NCBI RefSeq assembly: GCF_021134715.1
Contig: NC_060022.1
Location: 811,001-875,000, forward strand
DNA: 64,000 nucleotides
Source: Daphnia pulex
Lineage: Eukaryota; Arthropoda; Branchiopoda; Diplostraca; Daphniidae
Direction of reading: 5' to 3'
Every line of letters begins with the position of its first letter. The first letter of the stretch is position 1. Made by a program: the position numbers and the translations under genes. Shown piece by piece: positions 24,973 to 38,900 of this stretch. The notes under the pieces are model-generated. The model was not told where the DNA came from. It saw only the letters and a list, made by a program, of their open reading frames with translations, and did not search any database.

Positions 24973-27900
24973 TAAGCTTGGAAAGCTCAACGTCTATGCC
25001 GTGCCGTCGCCCAGAGGATTGTGTTTCCTACTGACATCCTGCAGCACTTTCGGTTTGCCTCCATTGATTTGTTGATCAAAATTTACACAGTTTCCTTTCG
25101 AGAGCTGCCATGTTGTGATGTTAAATAAGTTGTCGAGTTTTGATGAAACTGATGAGCAACCTCTCGTGACACGTTAAAATTAAATGTTTATTAATACAAT
25201 TTGTTGGTCACCCCAAAAGGCAAAATGACTGGAATCCTGACTGCACCTTGCGAAATGGTTGATTCGGTTTTTCGGCTCTACTGTCGCATCGCCGTTGAGG
25301 GAATTGTTTATCCATTTGGAACAATCATCAGTCATTCGTGACAAATGGATGTTCCACGCCGTCGATCAATGAGCGAGAAGAGCAACAGCAACAGTCACTT
25401 AAATCTCTTGACAGGTTGGAATCGGCCTCGAGGACAATAGAGCTGGAACCAGTTAGCATCCCTATCTTTTGTGTATAGACTCCGCTTAATGGCTAGAAAA
25501 TGAAGAAGCGAGGTCAAAGGCCTAGGTGACCTATTTAAGCAGATTTAGAACCGGGTTTCTTTTCAGGACATTTTCGAAGCTGGCGGGTTCAGGTAGAAAA
25601 TCTGACCTTTTACAAGAGAAAAGGGCTTTGAACTTTACAAACGGCTGTTAAATGTAGAGCCTCAGTGTTAAAAATGTCTGGGCAAAAAATAAAAATAAAT
25701 TTGGTGTACGTGAATGACCACAGGACTATTGTCTGCGGCGCTCGTCCAACAATAACCGGTGGGTAGGACCAAGTTGAGTGAAATTTCCCACAATAAGATG
25801 GATGGCTGTTGGACTCGAGTACACCCAAGGTGAGAACGAAAGTTTTCCATTTCATTTTTTTGGTTTTATAAAAAAATCCAAGATTATCGTTCGACGCCTC
25901 GCATTCCCATCGGAATCAGGCAACTGACTCAGAAATTACCCGTTTTTACATGTTGAATTCAGAAATTCGTCAAATTAAACTACAGCAATATTCCCCCCAC
26001 CACCAACTTAATCACTTTAAGATTACCTCTGTAGAAGTATAGCGCTTTCTGTACTCGACACATGTCAAAGAGTGACATAGAAATGACTGTAATCTCAAGT
26101 TCAACCCACGTGGAATGAGAATAAGGCGCCATCATTATTTGGTTTAGATAAAGATTTGAAATTACGTTTCCAACATCTCGACCGTGTGAGCCAAGCTGAC
26201 ATGACATGCCAGTGATAGCAGGATAACGTAGTTAAAGTATACGTATATGTACTATATACAGCACTTAATTGCAAGTTGCAGCGCTTTCCGAGTTGTTGGA
26301 ACTGTCAACTCGACGTCTCATGCCAGCAAATGCCCGGAGTGACTCGGAATTACTAGGATATCCATCATTATTAGAGAAAGCGGATTTAGTGGGACTGAAC
26401 GAAAAATTGACTCCAACTGCTGCCATGTGTAATTCACATTTGGGAAATCGCACGGAAAACTTAATAAGCTTGACGACTCACTATAGGCGACTATAGGCAT
26501 CATCGCATCATTAATCTGATTATCGCGGTTATTTATTGTTTTATCGACTCCGATATAATCACTCAATGATTTGAGTATGGTATAATATTCATAGCGAAAC
26601 TAGAATAAGAGCTAAAATAAAAAGAATTCTTTTTGATTATTTAGGCAGCAGTTGGCTGAAAGACCTTGACATTTTAACGTTTTATTGTTGGAATTTGATG
26701 ACGTAATGATTGCCTCCGTCCTAACTTAACCCAAGCTTGCTTACCAATATTATTCAAATGAAACTCGGGAAAAACCCTTTACGAAAACTCGTTTCAAATT
26801 TTTTCCAGCGTTGAAGAAGAAATAATGTTTTTAAAAGAACTGACGTCATCGTTATGAACCCAAGGATAAAAGCGACTAATTTTATAGAATGTTGGGTGGG
26901 ATTTGGGTGTTGCCACAGCTGATACCTATCGGACGCGGACCGTTTTCAATTTGCATCTGATGAAAGAGAATTGAGTGTTCCTGAAAGAATGTTTAAGAAT
27001 AACATTTTGTTTAAGCCTTTGGTCGAAAGATCTTGATATAGTTGATATTGCAACTAACAGATACTTATTTCGTCTAAATATTTTACTCTATTTTACTTGT
27101 AGCTGTAGCCTATAAAGTGAACTTTAAATAGGCTCCAGGGGCCCCATACATATCCACTCTCGTTTCTGAGGCTGAATGCAGTCGTTCAAGTGACATTATG
27201 TATCCTTTTATGATGCAATACATCATCGGATGGAACTGCATAATCCACTGTTGCCGCTTTGGAGAGTTGTAATACAAGTGCGTGAAAACCCGTGACATAA
27301 GTGAAAGTTATAGGTATAATAACGTAACATTAATGGGTTTTTTTTCCGCTTTTATCTGGAATGCTTCCAGGTAGTGTAGGGAAACATCGGGTCCCTATCC
27401 GCTAGTGAACATAAAAACGATTGAAATGTTTGCAAATTCCGGCGCTGCTCACAGCCATCACCGAATATGGCCATCGTGCGGTCGCCAAATATTTCGATTA
27501 CGCCATGAATATCAATTTTCTCGCGTACATAATTTACGAATTCAATAAAGGTATTGCATAAACAGACTTAAGGTTACGCCGATAATAATGTTATGCAATC
27601 ATACTTTTATGTGGTCATATTGCAATTGACTTAAATAATGTCCCCTCTAGCATGAAAATTTCCCTTCAGGAAATGCTTTCGTTCAACATTTTCTAAAACA
27701 GAATTGAGAATTGCCTAAAACTGAATATGTAATTATGTATCATTCTTTCAATCAAAATTGAAAATAAGAGTTCTGATATTTGATAAATCAAAAAACATCA
27801 AAATATTTGGTAAAGCTAAAAAAATTGATGAGTGAAAGTTTAAAAAGACGAGTTATCCTTGAAAAAACAGCATTTTTTATCAAAAGAATTTTTCCGATCT

Positions 27901-28240
27901 TGAGCAATAAGAAAAAGTAACTATTGTTTTTTCCTGCAAAAAAGTATAAATGTGATTCAGCACTATATAGACTTAATTTTTGGCTCTCTTCAAACGACAA
28001 AATGCAAAAGAAGCGACCTACAGAAAAAAAAACCCAGACGCTTTTATGTATGTTTGTTTGGGTATTAGGCTACGTTCCCATACGCATCGGCCGTACAACG
28101 CACAAGTGTTGGCGTATATACCGGAACTTTCGTAAGGACGAAAAGGACAATTGTCCTTCTTTTATAGAATGAAGGTCACGAAGCAACAAATTCTTAGCAT
28201 GACGCGCAACAACATCTTTTAGTACTCTTGCACTCAACAG
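24973..28240. other. Gene desert downstream of the F-box/WD gene
   Basis: A+T-rich DNA with no confirmed gene. A 75-codon open frame at 26269-26496 is protein-like in composition and could be an exon. Another frame ending at about 27265 has Cys-rich residues. Neither has a recognisable family. Confidence 0.45.
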
Positions 28241-28554
28241 TTGAAAGGGGGAGCAAAGCCGGGCGGACGGGCCGTCTATGACACCATCAGCAAGGCTGAT
28301 ATCGCTCATCCTGGGTCCGGCAGACAAAAGTGTCTGTAAGTAAAAAAAATAAAGTTTCCCATGTTTCTTTACGATCTAATGGGCCACTATTATTTATTTA
28401 TTTCACTCCAAATTAAATCGAAAACTGTGCAAAATTTCCTAGCGATGGATCTTTCGACGGGTTCGCAATCATCATTCCAAGAAAGAAATCTGCGAAACGA
28501 GAAAAGCGAATTGCCCCTTTAGCCAAAAGCGACCTTCGCACTAATCGCGGTTAA
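28241..28554 (+). CDS. Candidate two-exon coding fragment with dibasic sites
   Basis: Exon 28241-28335 follows CTCAACAG and ends at TGTCT|GTAAGT. Exon 28443-28554 follows TTTCCTAG and ends in TAA. In the phase-matched frame the join is open, with 68 residues. It reads through VYDTISKADIAHPGSGRQKC, then DGFAIIIPRKKSAKREKR, to TNRG. The first exon is clearly more G+C-rich than its surroundings. KR and RKK sites are reminiscent of a processed peptide precursor, but no known neuropeptide was recognised. An upstream exon with a start codon was not identified. It could be chance. Confidence 0.3.
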
Positions 28555-31032
28555 AAATGCGTTACCTTCAGCCCCTCAGGTACGCCGTACACCTGAAAAT
28601 TGAAATGTTTTAATTCAGAAAAAAAAAATTGGCATTCTCAAAGATATTCAATTAGTTAAGAACTTTGAAAAATAATTTAGAAATAAAGGAATTTCTTGGA
28701 GAAGAGGGAAACCAATGATAGATGTTGGCCAAATCCTGTCAAATTCCCCTGCTGCTGATTGTCGGCTTCTTGTGTCACATTTATTCGACTTTCTGTCAAA
28801 TAAAATAACGAGTTCTTTCCAACTGTCGCAGTTGGGCGTCATTTGCGTAAATAATGCATAATAAGGGGGCTTATGTAACAACTAGTTTTGCGAGCAATAA
28901 ATTACCTGGGGAGTGGACACCGTCAAGGTGCTCTTGAAACTCTTCTCCTCTCTGTAAATATGTCGATTGTAAAGGCAATAAAGTCAATGACTGTTTCAAC
29001 TCTGAATATAGGAGTCAACTACTCGAAATGGCTATATACTCCGAGAAGAGTAAGAGTAAGACATGCCATAAAAATAGGGGACTCTATACAGTGCCCATAG
29101 CCATTGGCGTGATATTCACTTTGGGCGGACAGCAACATAAAGGCTCGAGGTCAACAATTTAAGAAATGCTGCGAAATCTTTAAGACACAATTGCCGTCTG
29201 GTGGTTTCCACTTGAAATATTATTCAAACGTTGTTGACTTGTTGTCTATGTTACATTGTCCAGAATCGGAGTACTAATTTTTCCTTATTGCTATGGGCAT
29301 CACGAAATCGTAAATTCAAATTCAAGTGAGTTACAGTTACCTATTACTTATACCTTAGGGGAAATCACATATTCATGTATTACTATTCAGCAGCCAAGGC
29401 AGTATTGCTTCTGGACTTGTGGTCAAGTAAAATCGAGTAAAATCGCAATAAGATTGCTTATATTCCACCAGCCGCGAAATCTGAAGGAAAAAAAACACGC
29501 AACAAAAATAAAAAATTGTGCGAATCATCGGGACATAAAAAAGTGACATTACAACACTTATTCATCCGTACGTAGCTACGTTGTATAAGAAAAAATCGTG
29601 CGGTGCGTGCTGTGAGAGAAAGATTAAATCCTAAAGCAGATCTGTGCACGTAACATCAATTATATCAAGGCAACCTCCAACGTGAAAGAGGTGGAGATTG
29701 ATCACGCTGCCGTCTACCGTTTTTTTATAGGAATAATAGTCCTGTAGGGCTCAAAACGGACGAAGGCCACAGCGTACTCACCTCTGGCGGGCAAAGTTCT
29801 CCCCTCAAATGTTATATACCTGTCAATTGGCATTGAGATAAATCAGGAAATGGAGGAGGCCGTTAGCACCAGACACAAATAGATGCAAATTTTCAAATAT
29901 TTTGCAAGTCGATGATGGTGCACGATACTACTAACGAGTGTCGTTCAGAACCTCAACAACAAGAACGAAGAGAACGAGTAACAACCTCAACAACGAGTTG
30001 GCGACAGATACCATTTTTCTTTAAATCAGCATAAATCTAAGTATGGTGGTGTGCATCGAATAGTACAGCATGTAGCAATTAATTATTCGATTAAGGAAAT
30101 CGAGAAACAAAATGGTTTTTTTTTTTTTAATTCTTTTTAACTTTTCTTTCTTTTTTGTTTTCTTTTGGGTTTAAAAATCTTGTTTCATTTATACAATTTT
30201 CACAATTACTGAAACATTGACCATTTACAAATGGTATACAGACATTGATGTGCTGGAGCCATCACTCACGACTTTCTGATTCCATGAGATACGAAAGAAG
30301 TCAAAGAATTGTACAATTGTGTGTGCTTGTCTTTCCCCTGGCATACGACGAGAAAATGTGTCGATTTCTTGTTTTTCCCGTTGGTTACTTCCATGAATGG
30401 TAGGGGTACCCAGCCGGTTTCAAAGGAATGAGGAGGTCCATTAAATTAATGCTCATTTGCTACTAATGCAAGGCTATCGAGTCCATTTTTTTCGAATCAG
30501 AATTTCGGTAATATACATTTTGAATCCACATTCTACAACATCCGAAATTGAAATTCTAGAGTGGAAGCGTGATGGCTGAGGGCAATCGGCAATTCATTAC
30601 GTGTTTCCAAGGAATGCCAGAGGACAAGCCTTTGATGGAATCGACGTTCTATAGGCTACTTTTATTTGTATCGTTGGTTTCTAGGCGTTCTTATGTAACA
30701 TTACACAATGAAGTGCCCTGCGTATTGCAAACCTATTCCATAAGATATACAGTATATAACCAGTTGGGGTCGTAATAAATGTTGATTTTATTTAACCTTC
30801 ATCAGCACTTCTCATCGTTGTCCTTTTATCTTTTTAGAAAACTCTGAGACGATGGTAATAAAACGTATTTTTTCTCTCTCTGTCTATGTCTATCTTGCTG
30901 ATAATATGTGACGAGACAAGCGGTTTATACTCCCAGCTGCTCTTATTAGGATGCATCTGTAGAGAGCCAACAACTTGCCAAACAACTCAGATCATATTTC
31001 CAACAGTATAAACGCCAGCACAATCTCTCGAC
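28555..31032. other. Intergenic A+T-rich DNA
   Basis: No gene supported on either strand. Open frames here are short and have no recognisable motif. Confidence 0.5.
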
Positions 31033-31322
31033 ATGAGAGGCGATGCAATATCGATTGCCCTCATTTTAAATGTTGGAATTACTGTAGGATTCGCGGGTTT
31101 TAATAATGCTGCCAACATTCTCACAATATCAATAATTCAAGTAAAATATTAGATTTGAGATCTCCTTATGAAGCGTGCGTGCTTGTCTTTTATTTCGATT
31201 TCGATTGAATTGGTCGTGGAAAACCCGATTCCTTTTCAATTCGGTAATATAATTTGGCGTTTCAGTCGGATTCAGTCCAAGTTGAATATTTTTACGACCA
31301 TTCCTGTCCGTCGTCGAAGTGA
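31033..31322 (+). pseudogene. Possible GILT-like first two exons, truncated
   Basis: The ATG at 31033 opens a 36-codon hydrophobic leader ending at a phase-0 donor (ATTCAA|GTAAAA). The next acceptor (GTTTCAG|) at 31266 opens a frame reading SDSVQVEYFYDHSCPSSK and then TGA. The segment VQVEYFYDHSCPSS resembles the active-site strand of the GILT genes at 41.4-46.1 kb (LDVYYESLCPDS), and the exon phase after the leader is the same. The rest of a GILT, including the CQHG motif, was not found downstream. It may be a decayed GILT paralogue, or the exon may end earlier at AA|GTGAAC. Confidence 0.35.
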
Positions 31323-32905
31323 ACGTGAAATCGAAGACTTTTATCTTAGCAAAACATCGTCACAAAACAACATAGCAGCCTAGATTGAAAAACAAAACAA
31401 AATTCCAAATGAAATATATATCCATTCATCAATCTCTGCTGTGGATCCTAAGAAAAAAGTCAAACTTCTGGATTGTCGAGCTTATATAACTTCAAGGCCA
31501 TCATCAGCAGGCGAGCTATAAGAAATGGTATATACAGTAATACAGTATTCAATTTCATTCGAGCCGGATTCCAGTTGATGGAAATTCATACATCCTGATT
31601 ATACGCTCAGTCATCCGATCCTGATGGACAAAAGCGAAATCATCCGGCGCTCCCAATGAGGATGGGCCACCTTGCAGCAGCATCCAAAAAAGCACGTTTC
31701 ACGAAATAAAAAAAATCTAAATCTTTTTATCGTGAGTCACGTGTCCTCAAACACCTCCCCCTCCCCGTTTGACTTTAGTGTGTGTGTATACATGTTTAGG
31801 CGTTTGTTGTACCCCTTTTCTCATGGCCATAGCCTTAAGCGTGATGTAACAAGTTTGGGTTATCAGCTCAAATAAGAGAAACGCTAGTCCACCTAAAAAT
31901 ATCTAAACGTCTACGAATCAAAAAAGCCAGTTTTTCAATTCACTCTTCATTTGCACGCGCTTCACGCCAGACGGGAGTCTATAGCACTCCATCTCGTATA
32001 TCCGGTGTAACGAGAACAGAAAATTTCAATTTTCGGGTTAATACAAAAGTGAGACCGCCGCCGAAAGTTCAATGTGTAACAGATCGCACGCACGTGATGA
32101 CGTTTGTCGGTGAAAACGCCCGAGAGAACGAAACGGTTGACCGAAGGATAACAAAAAAAAAATAATATCTCAACAGATATCTGCTGCACTGCGAGAGAGG
32201 GCGATAGATAGAGTATATACTATAGTGTTGGCCGCTAGTATAAGAGTGCAACCGCTGCTCATGCGAGAACTTCATTCCACAAACGTTCACTGCACCAGTT
32301 GCAGGTCCCCAGTTCACTGCTGACGGTGGACCGGTCTTTTGGCTCTGCAGCAGATTCATCCGGGGCTTCATCAAGATTATCTGCTGGCGTTTCATTTAAA
32401 ACAGCGCAACAAGTGCGTCATTCGTCGTCGCTGTGAACAAGTGAGTGGTGGAACCAAACCAGCAGCAGCTAAGAATCGATGCAAAGTTCTTCCAAGTCAC
32501 CAGTCAACGCTCGAACGTCAAGCCACAGAGACGTTGAAATATTTCAACGAGACTTGCTGATCGTTGGCTCGAAAAGCGAGTTTATCCCGCGCGTTCACTC
32601 TGAAAGTTGCACTGAAAATTTTCGTTTCATAACCTTCAAACTTGTGTGTTTGTGTAATATAGAAAAAAAAAGTCGGACAACTTTCGAAAAACACTCGGGC
32701 AAGCTAGCTTTCCAATGTAAGTAGACAATGTCTAGAGGATCTATTTTTAGCTTTCATAAAGTTCCCCGTGTACTATACAGAAATTACATAACAGTTTCGC
32801 AATGACAAAAGGTGTGCAGTGCATTTTCGTACCCAAACCATTTTCCTATCCGTTTATTATTGTCATTGCAGAGAAAAACGGCAGAAAAGAAAGAGCGCGA
32901 AAGAA
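31323..32905 (+). other. Upstream region and possible leader exon of the scavenger receptor gene
   Basis: Mostly noncoding. The stretch from about 32270 to 32716 ends in a strong donor (CCAAT|GTAAGT) and probably forms an untranslated leader exon that splices to the acceptor ending at 32870. An A/T element (GTATATACTATAG) near 32210 could be promoter-related. Confidence 0.4.
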
Positions 32906-35900
32906 ATGAAGACTGAAGCCGACTGGAAGTACTCGCCCGTTCTATTATGTCGGCCGGATATCCATCCGTACGATTTACCCAGGATGAGACCGAGTTTCCC
33001 AAGGGCGGAAGGACGACAGGAGCAGGAGGAGGAATACCGGATCCGTACCTCGACGCTACGCTATTGGCTCATCGGTAAGGATAAAAACAAACAACAATTA
33101 CTATGAAATATTTTGAACTTTTTCATTCCTGGAAATCCAATTGACAACCTTGCGACAATCAGAGCTACGGCGTCAAATCTTTTGAGTCCTATCCAGTATA
33201 TGTCTCGGTATATCTCATACTCAAATGGAAAATCAGCGCTAAAATTTCGGACTGCTCAAGGTTGCCCGTGTTTATTATCTTTCCATCACTCTCTGACCAT
33301 ATATAAAAGCTTGACGTTATTTTACATCGGTGAATTGAGTCCGTTTCTCGCTAGATAACCCACCACCGAGATTGTTACAGTAAATGTTGACTGTGTTTTT
33401 CTGATTGGAGTAGGCTATTAGGTTCGTTAATTTTGAAGACGTCAATCGTCTGTTGTTTGACGTGTTTTCTATTCAGTGACGGAATCAAAGAGTTCGACTC
33501 GGTACGTTCCCCATCACAGATAGCATTGTTGATTAATAAAGATTATCAAGGGAACCATTTAACTAACGATGAAGCAATAGTGATTTCAAGATTATTCAAA
33601 TCGTAGCTGGGAAATTCCGTAGACCAGCGACCAGGTTAGTACAAGACAACTCTGGATCTTTAAATCTAGCATAGCACAGATTTGTCTGATTATGAAATTC
33701 CTGACATTAAAATTGTTGAGATTTTTGCTGTTATTTTTTGGCACAGGACCAAGATTCACTGCCGCCATAAACAAGTTTAATATAATTAAACCGAGTTATA
33801 TTTATAATTGGATGAATGAAAAGGAAAGAAAGAAATTCTTGCTTAATTGTGATCTACCTTGCCTTTGGAATGAAAATATTTGCGCGATTCGATTCACGCA
33901 AACCCAACAGTTAGTAAACCATTCGACCGCTAGATGGCGTGGTGTTATCGCATTCACGCACTTGCAACAGGTAGGATCAAATTTTCTACTCGGCGGTTTT
34001 AGAAAGCTCGCGTACTATGCCCAGTTATGCTACTTTGTTGTCAAGGGATATGATCAAGGGATTCCCGCTGGTTGTTCATCATATCAGGCTTTATTTTGAG
34101 ATCTCATTTTTCGGACATACTCCTGTCGCTGTTTAAAAAAAGAAAGAAAAATGAACGGGACATGAAACAATTTCTATCGCTAAAAATATCCTTTCCATTA
34201 CCAAGAAACCAGACGCTACAAACTAGTTTTAATTGGATATGAATTACAAAACAATTATTGAATTACAAAATAGGATCGCACTATAACTCGAATCAAGTCT
34301 TTTGTTTTGTTATTTAAAAATGAAAAAAAAAACGATCTCGATTAAAACACCAAACAAGAAATTCATGGTCAGTCATTCAACTGTTTAGAGTTAAACTTCC
34401 AGTTTCTCTCGACTACTTTGGTTTTGTTTTATACTTATCTTGCTTTATTTATCTTGCTGACTTGGCAAACTCGGAACCCGCCGAAATAGTCAGAGCCAAA
34501 AACCAAGAAATGTCCAGAGTTGTTATCTTTTAGCTATAATAATATTTTCTTTCCTAATCTTTAACGGATATATGCAGCGAGGTGAAAGTGAACTTCTTCT
34601 TTAAAAGAGGGGGGACGAGAAAAAGATGCTAAGGGTTCACTCTTCCATAGGTATGGGGGAGTTGTAGGGCCGGCCGTGTATGTTGGGTCCGTTTCCTTTT
34701 TACTTCTCAGATTTTTTTCCCGGGCAATGAGCAGCGCACAGGTGAGCGCGCCAGACCCCCACCACTAACTATTTCGTCTTTGGCCTCGGGGTGTCTTTTG
34801 CGGCTCAGGTGAGTTCAAGGTTTTTCTGGAAAACCGTTTGGTTTTTCTTTTTTTTTTCGAAAAAAAAAGGGAAAATGTCTGACGAGAAGACGACGTAAAC
34901 TATTGGCCGCGCCTTTATTCTTGCATCTCTTATTAACCAAGAAAACCGATTTCCCAATCTTTCGGTTAACCTCTCCAGACATTGCCCAACATTTTGTAAT
35001 TAAACCGGGGAAGGAAAAAAGAACTTTTTTTTTCTCTCTTTAATTTGTTTTAAAATATCTAAATAAAAAAAAGGGAAAACCCAAGGTAAAATACAATGTA
35101 ACGTGGTGGGTCACCAGCACCGAAAGTTGACGCCTGGTGGTCACACCGCTTATTAGACACCAACCACCAGCAACTTCCTCCGAACCGTGAACAACTTTCT
35201 TCAACGTCAAAGCGTCTCAGATGGAAATCTTTTTTTGTGTCCATTATGTCACGTCTGGGACTATTATTCAAAGGAGGCCAACATATTAATGCTGGCCTGT
35301 GTGTAACCTTGACAAGAGCCTTGCTCGGCCAACGGTTATTTTCTTTTTTAACATGAAAAACTGACCAAAAAACATGAGGCTTAACTTTGGTTGGTTGGGG
35401 GGGAAAAGAAAAAGCCCCCCGCTCCCCCAACACCCCCTGAATTTCTGGTCGAGCGGTGGCGCTGGTAGTCGTCCACGGACTCTGAGCTGAGCCGAGGGAG
35501 AGAGTATTGGGACGGGGGGCATTCAAACCTACCGGCAGTCGGTAGCTGAGGGTTCCAACGGTCGGTCGCTCGCTCTTCTAACGTTGGCCAGTTGTCAAAA
35601 TCAACTTGCCTCTCTCTCTCACTCGTCGTATTCTTTTATCTATTTCTGTTTGTGTCCCGAGTGTGTTGTGTGTGTGTGTGTGTGGCTGTGAACTTTGTGT
35701 GAGTGTCTCGATTTCGGATGCTACAGACGCGTCTCGTCGAATACAAATTTAAAAAAAGATAAAAATCCTACGTCTACGAAATGCGTCGAGCCATCTGCAG
35801 TGGTGAGTAACTTTGTAGAGCGCGATAGTCTTTTCAAAAGATGCCCAGAGTGTATCGCAAATTGACACAAGGAGACATCAGATCATACCGAATGTTGATT

Positions 35901-38900
35901 CTCAAATTCCTTCTGCTGCGTCTGCTGCTAATATAAAAATATGACATGATGGCGGCGAATTTTTGTTTTCGAAAAACAAATTCTCCGATTACCGCGATTC
36001 GAAAAAAAATAGTCTTGGTAATCTAACGTATTTTCTCGTTATTTTCCGTTTCCAGGAATCCTGGCCGTCAGCGCCATCCTGTTTATCGTGATGGGAATTC
36101 TGGTGACGATGTTCTTTTCCCAAATCATCGACAACTTTATTTACAAGGTAAACTTTTAACCCCATTTTAATCAGCTGTTTAATAGTTGGTCGTCTGCTCG
36201 TCTCGGCTCATCTCGCCCACAATGCAAATCAAAACAGGCCACCGACCATTTTTGTTTGCGCAGTGACGTCAGATTCCTTTCGTTTTTTTTGTGTTGCATA
36301 TATTTAATAACAAAAGAGCATTTCGGGTGAGGCAATGGGCCAGCAGCAGAGTGGAGATGCCAAAGAGAAAATAGGTCAACCCAATGTGTGTGTCTGAGCA
36401 CCTACTTTCACTCTCCGTATAGAAACGGAGAAGCTGGGGGAAAGACTTTCTCTGTTTTGGCTTTGGGTGCGACCTTATCAAGTTTTATCGGCCACCAGAT
36501 TCGTTGTTTCGACGAGTTTTCTTTTCTTTTTTAAAACAAGAAAAACCTTTTGGAAATTTTCATCCAGACACGACTTAATGTAAATCACCATGTGGAATTT
36601 CCTGTTGGGATGTCTCGGTTAATATATAAACGTGAGATCAATAATTCAAAGTAATGACAAATATTTGACCTCGTCGGACTTTCCCTTTTTTACTTGCCAT
36701 GCAAAAATGAAATGTCATCGTCATGATTTGGTGCTTTTTCTCGTTTAATAACAGGAGCTAGTCTTGAAAGTTGGAGGCGAAACGTACGAAATGTGGCGCA
36801 AGCCGCCCGTCGAGCCCCAGTTGAAAGTTTATTTCTTCAACGTCACCAATCCGAGGGATTTCCTTCAAGGCGAGAAACCCATTTTTCGCGAAATTGGGCC
36901 TTACGTTTACAAGTAAGTATATTAACCTTTCCTTTTTATTACAATTACAATTATTATTAATTCCCATGGTCCCTGCCTAACCGAACCAAACAGCTGTTGT
37001 TGTTGTTGTGGATGGCAGGACATTGGGAGTTGCACATCACCTTGTAACACACTACAACTATTCCAAGGTCTTATGACTTCTCCCCGGTGGTTTTTTCGTA
37101 ATTTGATCCGACTAAATTCACGAGGAAACTAAGCATATAGCTTGAACGTATCTATCCCGGATTTTCTCTATGCATTTCCACTAAGCGAATCTGAAAAATC
37201 CAGACATTGAAATTTTCTTGGAAATTGCGCAAATGTGATGACGAACCGTCCAGGTGGACGGGAAATCTTATTAACAAAACTTTTCATTTCTTTTTGGTTT
37301 TTTTTTTTTTTAATGGCGTTTCGGTCCATTCCCCACGACATATGGTTGTTGTTGTTAAACACTAGAACCAGAATTGACGGGTTTTCTCTTTTTTATTTTA
37401 TTTTTTTGACAGCGAACGATGGGAGAAGGTTAATTTCACCTGGCATCCAAATGGAACCGTCTCCTATCAGCCGACCAGAACCTTCTTTTTCAACCGGGAA
37501 ATGTCCTATGGTGATGAGTCTGATTTGGTGCAGACACTCAACATTCCACTCGTCGTAAGTTGTTTTTCTTTTTTACCTTCATTATCAACTTGAATAAAGA
37601 AGAAAAAAAAAGAACCTGTCTTGTAATCACATTCTTGTTTTGTTGTACTTTCCATATTATATTTTCTCTTTACGTCTTGATTCTGGTCATACCAGTCTGC
37701 AGCGGATCAAATGAAATACGCCGTCAAGTTGACTCGCCTCGCTCTCGGCTCAATGTTGGGCGTCCTCAATCAAGAGACCTTCACCGTTCGCTCCGTCCGG
37801 GATCTCATGTGGGGCTACAACGACAGCCTCTTCAAGTTGGCCAAGGATGTGATGCCTCCAGAGAACGTCGTGCCCCACGATCTATTTGGCCTTTTTGTTG
37901 GCGTATGTTTCATTCTTTTCTTTTTATCACATTTGTCTTTTCTTTTTCTTTTTAAAAATTTTAACCAACAACGGTTGTTGACATTTTGGTTATTATTTTT
38001 ACAGAAAAACGGGTCGGCCAGCGACGGAGTCTTCACTATTGCGACTGGCGCTAAATCAATGTCCAACTACGCCATCATTGATAATTGGAACGGAATGACC
38101 AAGTTGCCGTTTTGGCAATCCGACCAGTGTAACCGTATCATCGGCACAGACGGAACGGCTTTTCCACCGGAGCTGACGCCCAACACCACACTCCATATGT
38201 TCAATCCCGAACTGTGCCGGGCCATGCCGCTCGTCTACTACAAGGACGTCGTGCACAACGGAGTCGCTGGTGAGTTGTGGCTTGCAACCGCACATCATTA
38301 GAAAAGACAATTTTCTTGACTTCGCGGCTCCGTGCGTTTCTACATCTCATTTGTGTGTGTTCCAAGGTTACCGTTTCGGACCTCCGATCAACGCGTTCGA
38401 CACGCCGGCCACAAATCCCGATAACGCTTGTTTCTGTCCTCCTGGCACGATGGAACGCGATGGCAATTGCGGCATCAAAGGCCTGTTCAACATCAGCTCC
38501 TGCAAATTCGGCGCCCCCATGGCCGTTTCCTGGCCTCATTTCCTTCACGGAGATCCGAAATTAGTCGAAGATGTTGTAGGATTGAATCCAGATATTAATC
38601 GCCACGGATTTTTCTTGGATTTCCAGCCCGTACGTCTATTAGGCACTTGAATTGGTTTAAATACTAATTTTCTTTAAATTTTGGATAGAAATTGACTATC
38701 GCCATGCACGCTACAGCTCGTATGCAGATTAATCTTATGCTGTCCAAGGTAGAAGATATCAAACAGGTGGTTGGACTTCGTGAAATGGCATTTCCGCTCT
38801 TCTGGTTTGAAGATGTAAGTTGTTTCATACATAAAAAAAGGGGAATTTCTACGATATTGATCAATGGCATTTGTTGTTTAGGGTATCGACAAACTGCCAG

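Noticed and set aside
33692-34099. 135-codon + strand frame with a hydrophobic N-terminus
   Set aside because: A+T-rich, no recognisable motif, and it lies within an intron of the longer scavenger receptor form; length is within chance expectation for this window.
35059-35526. 155-codon minus-strand frame before the short-form scavenger receptor exon
   Set aside because: Homopolymer-rich promoter DNA; no motif and no supporting splice sites.
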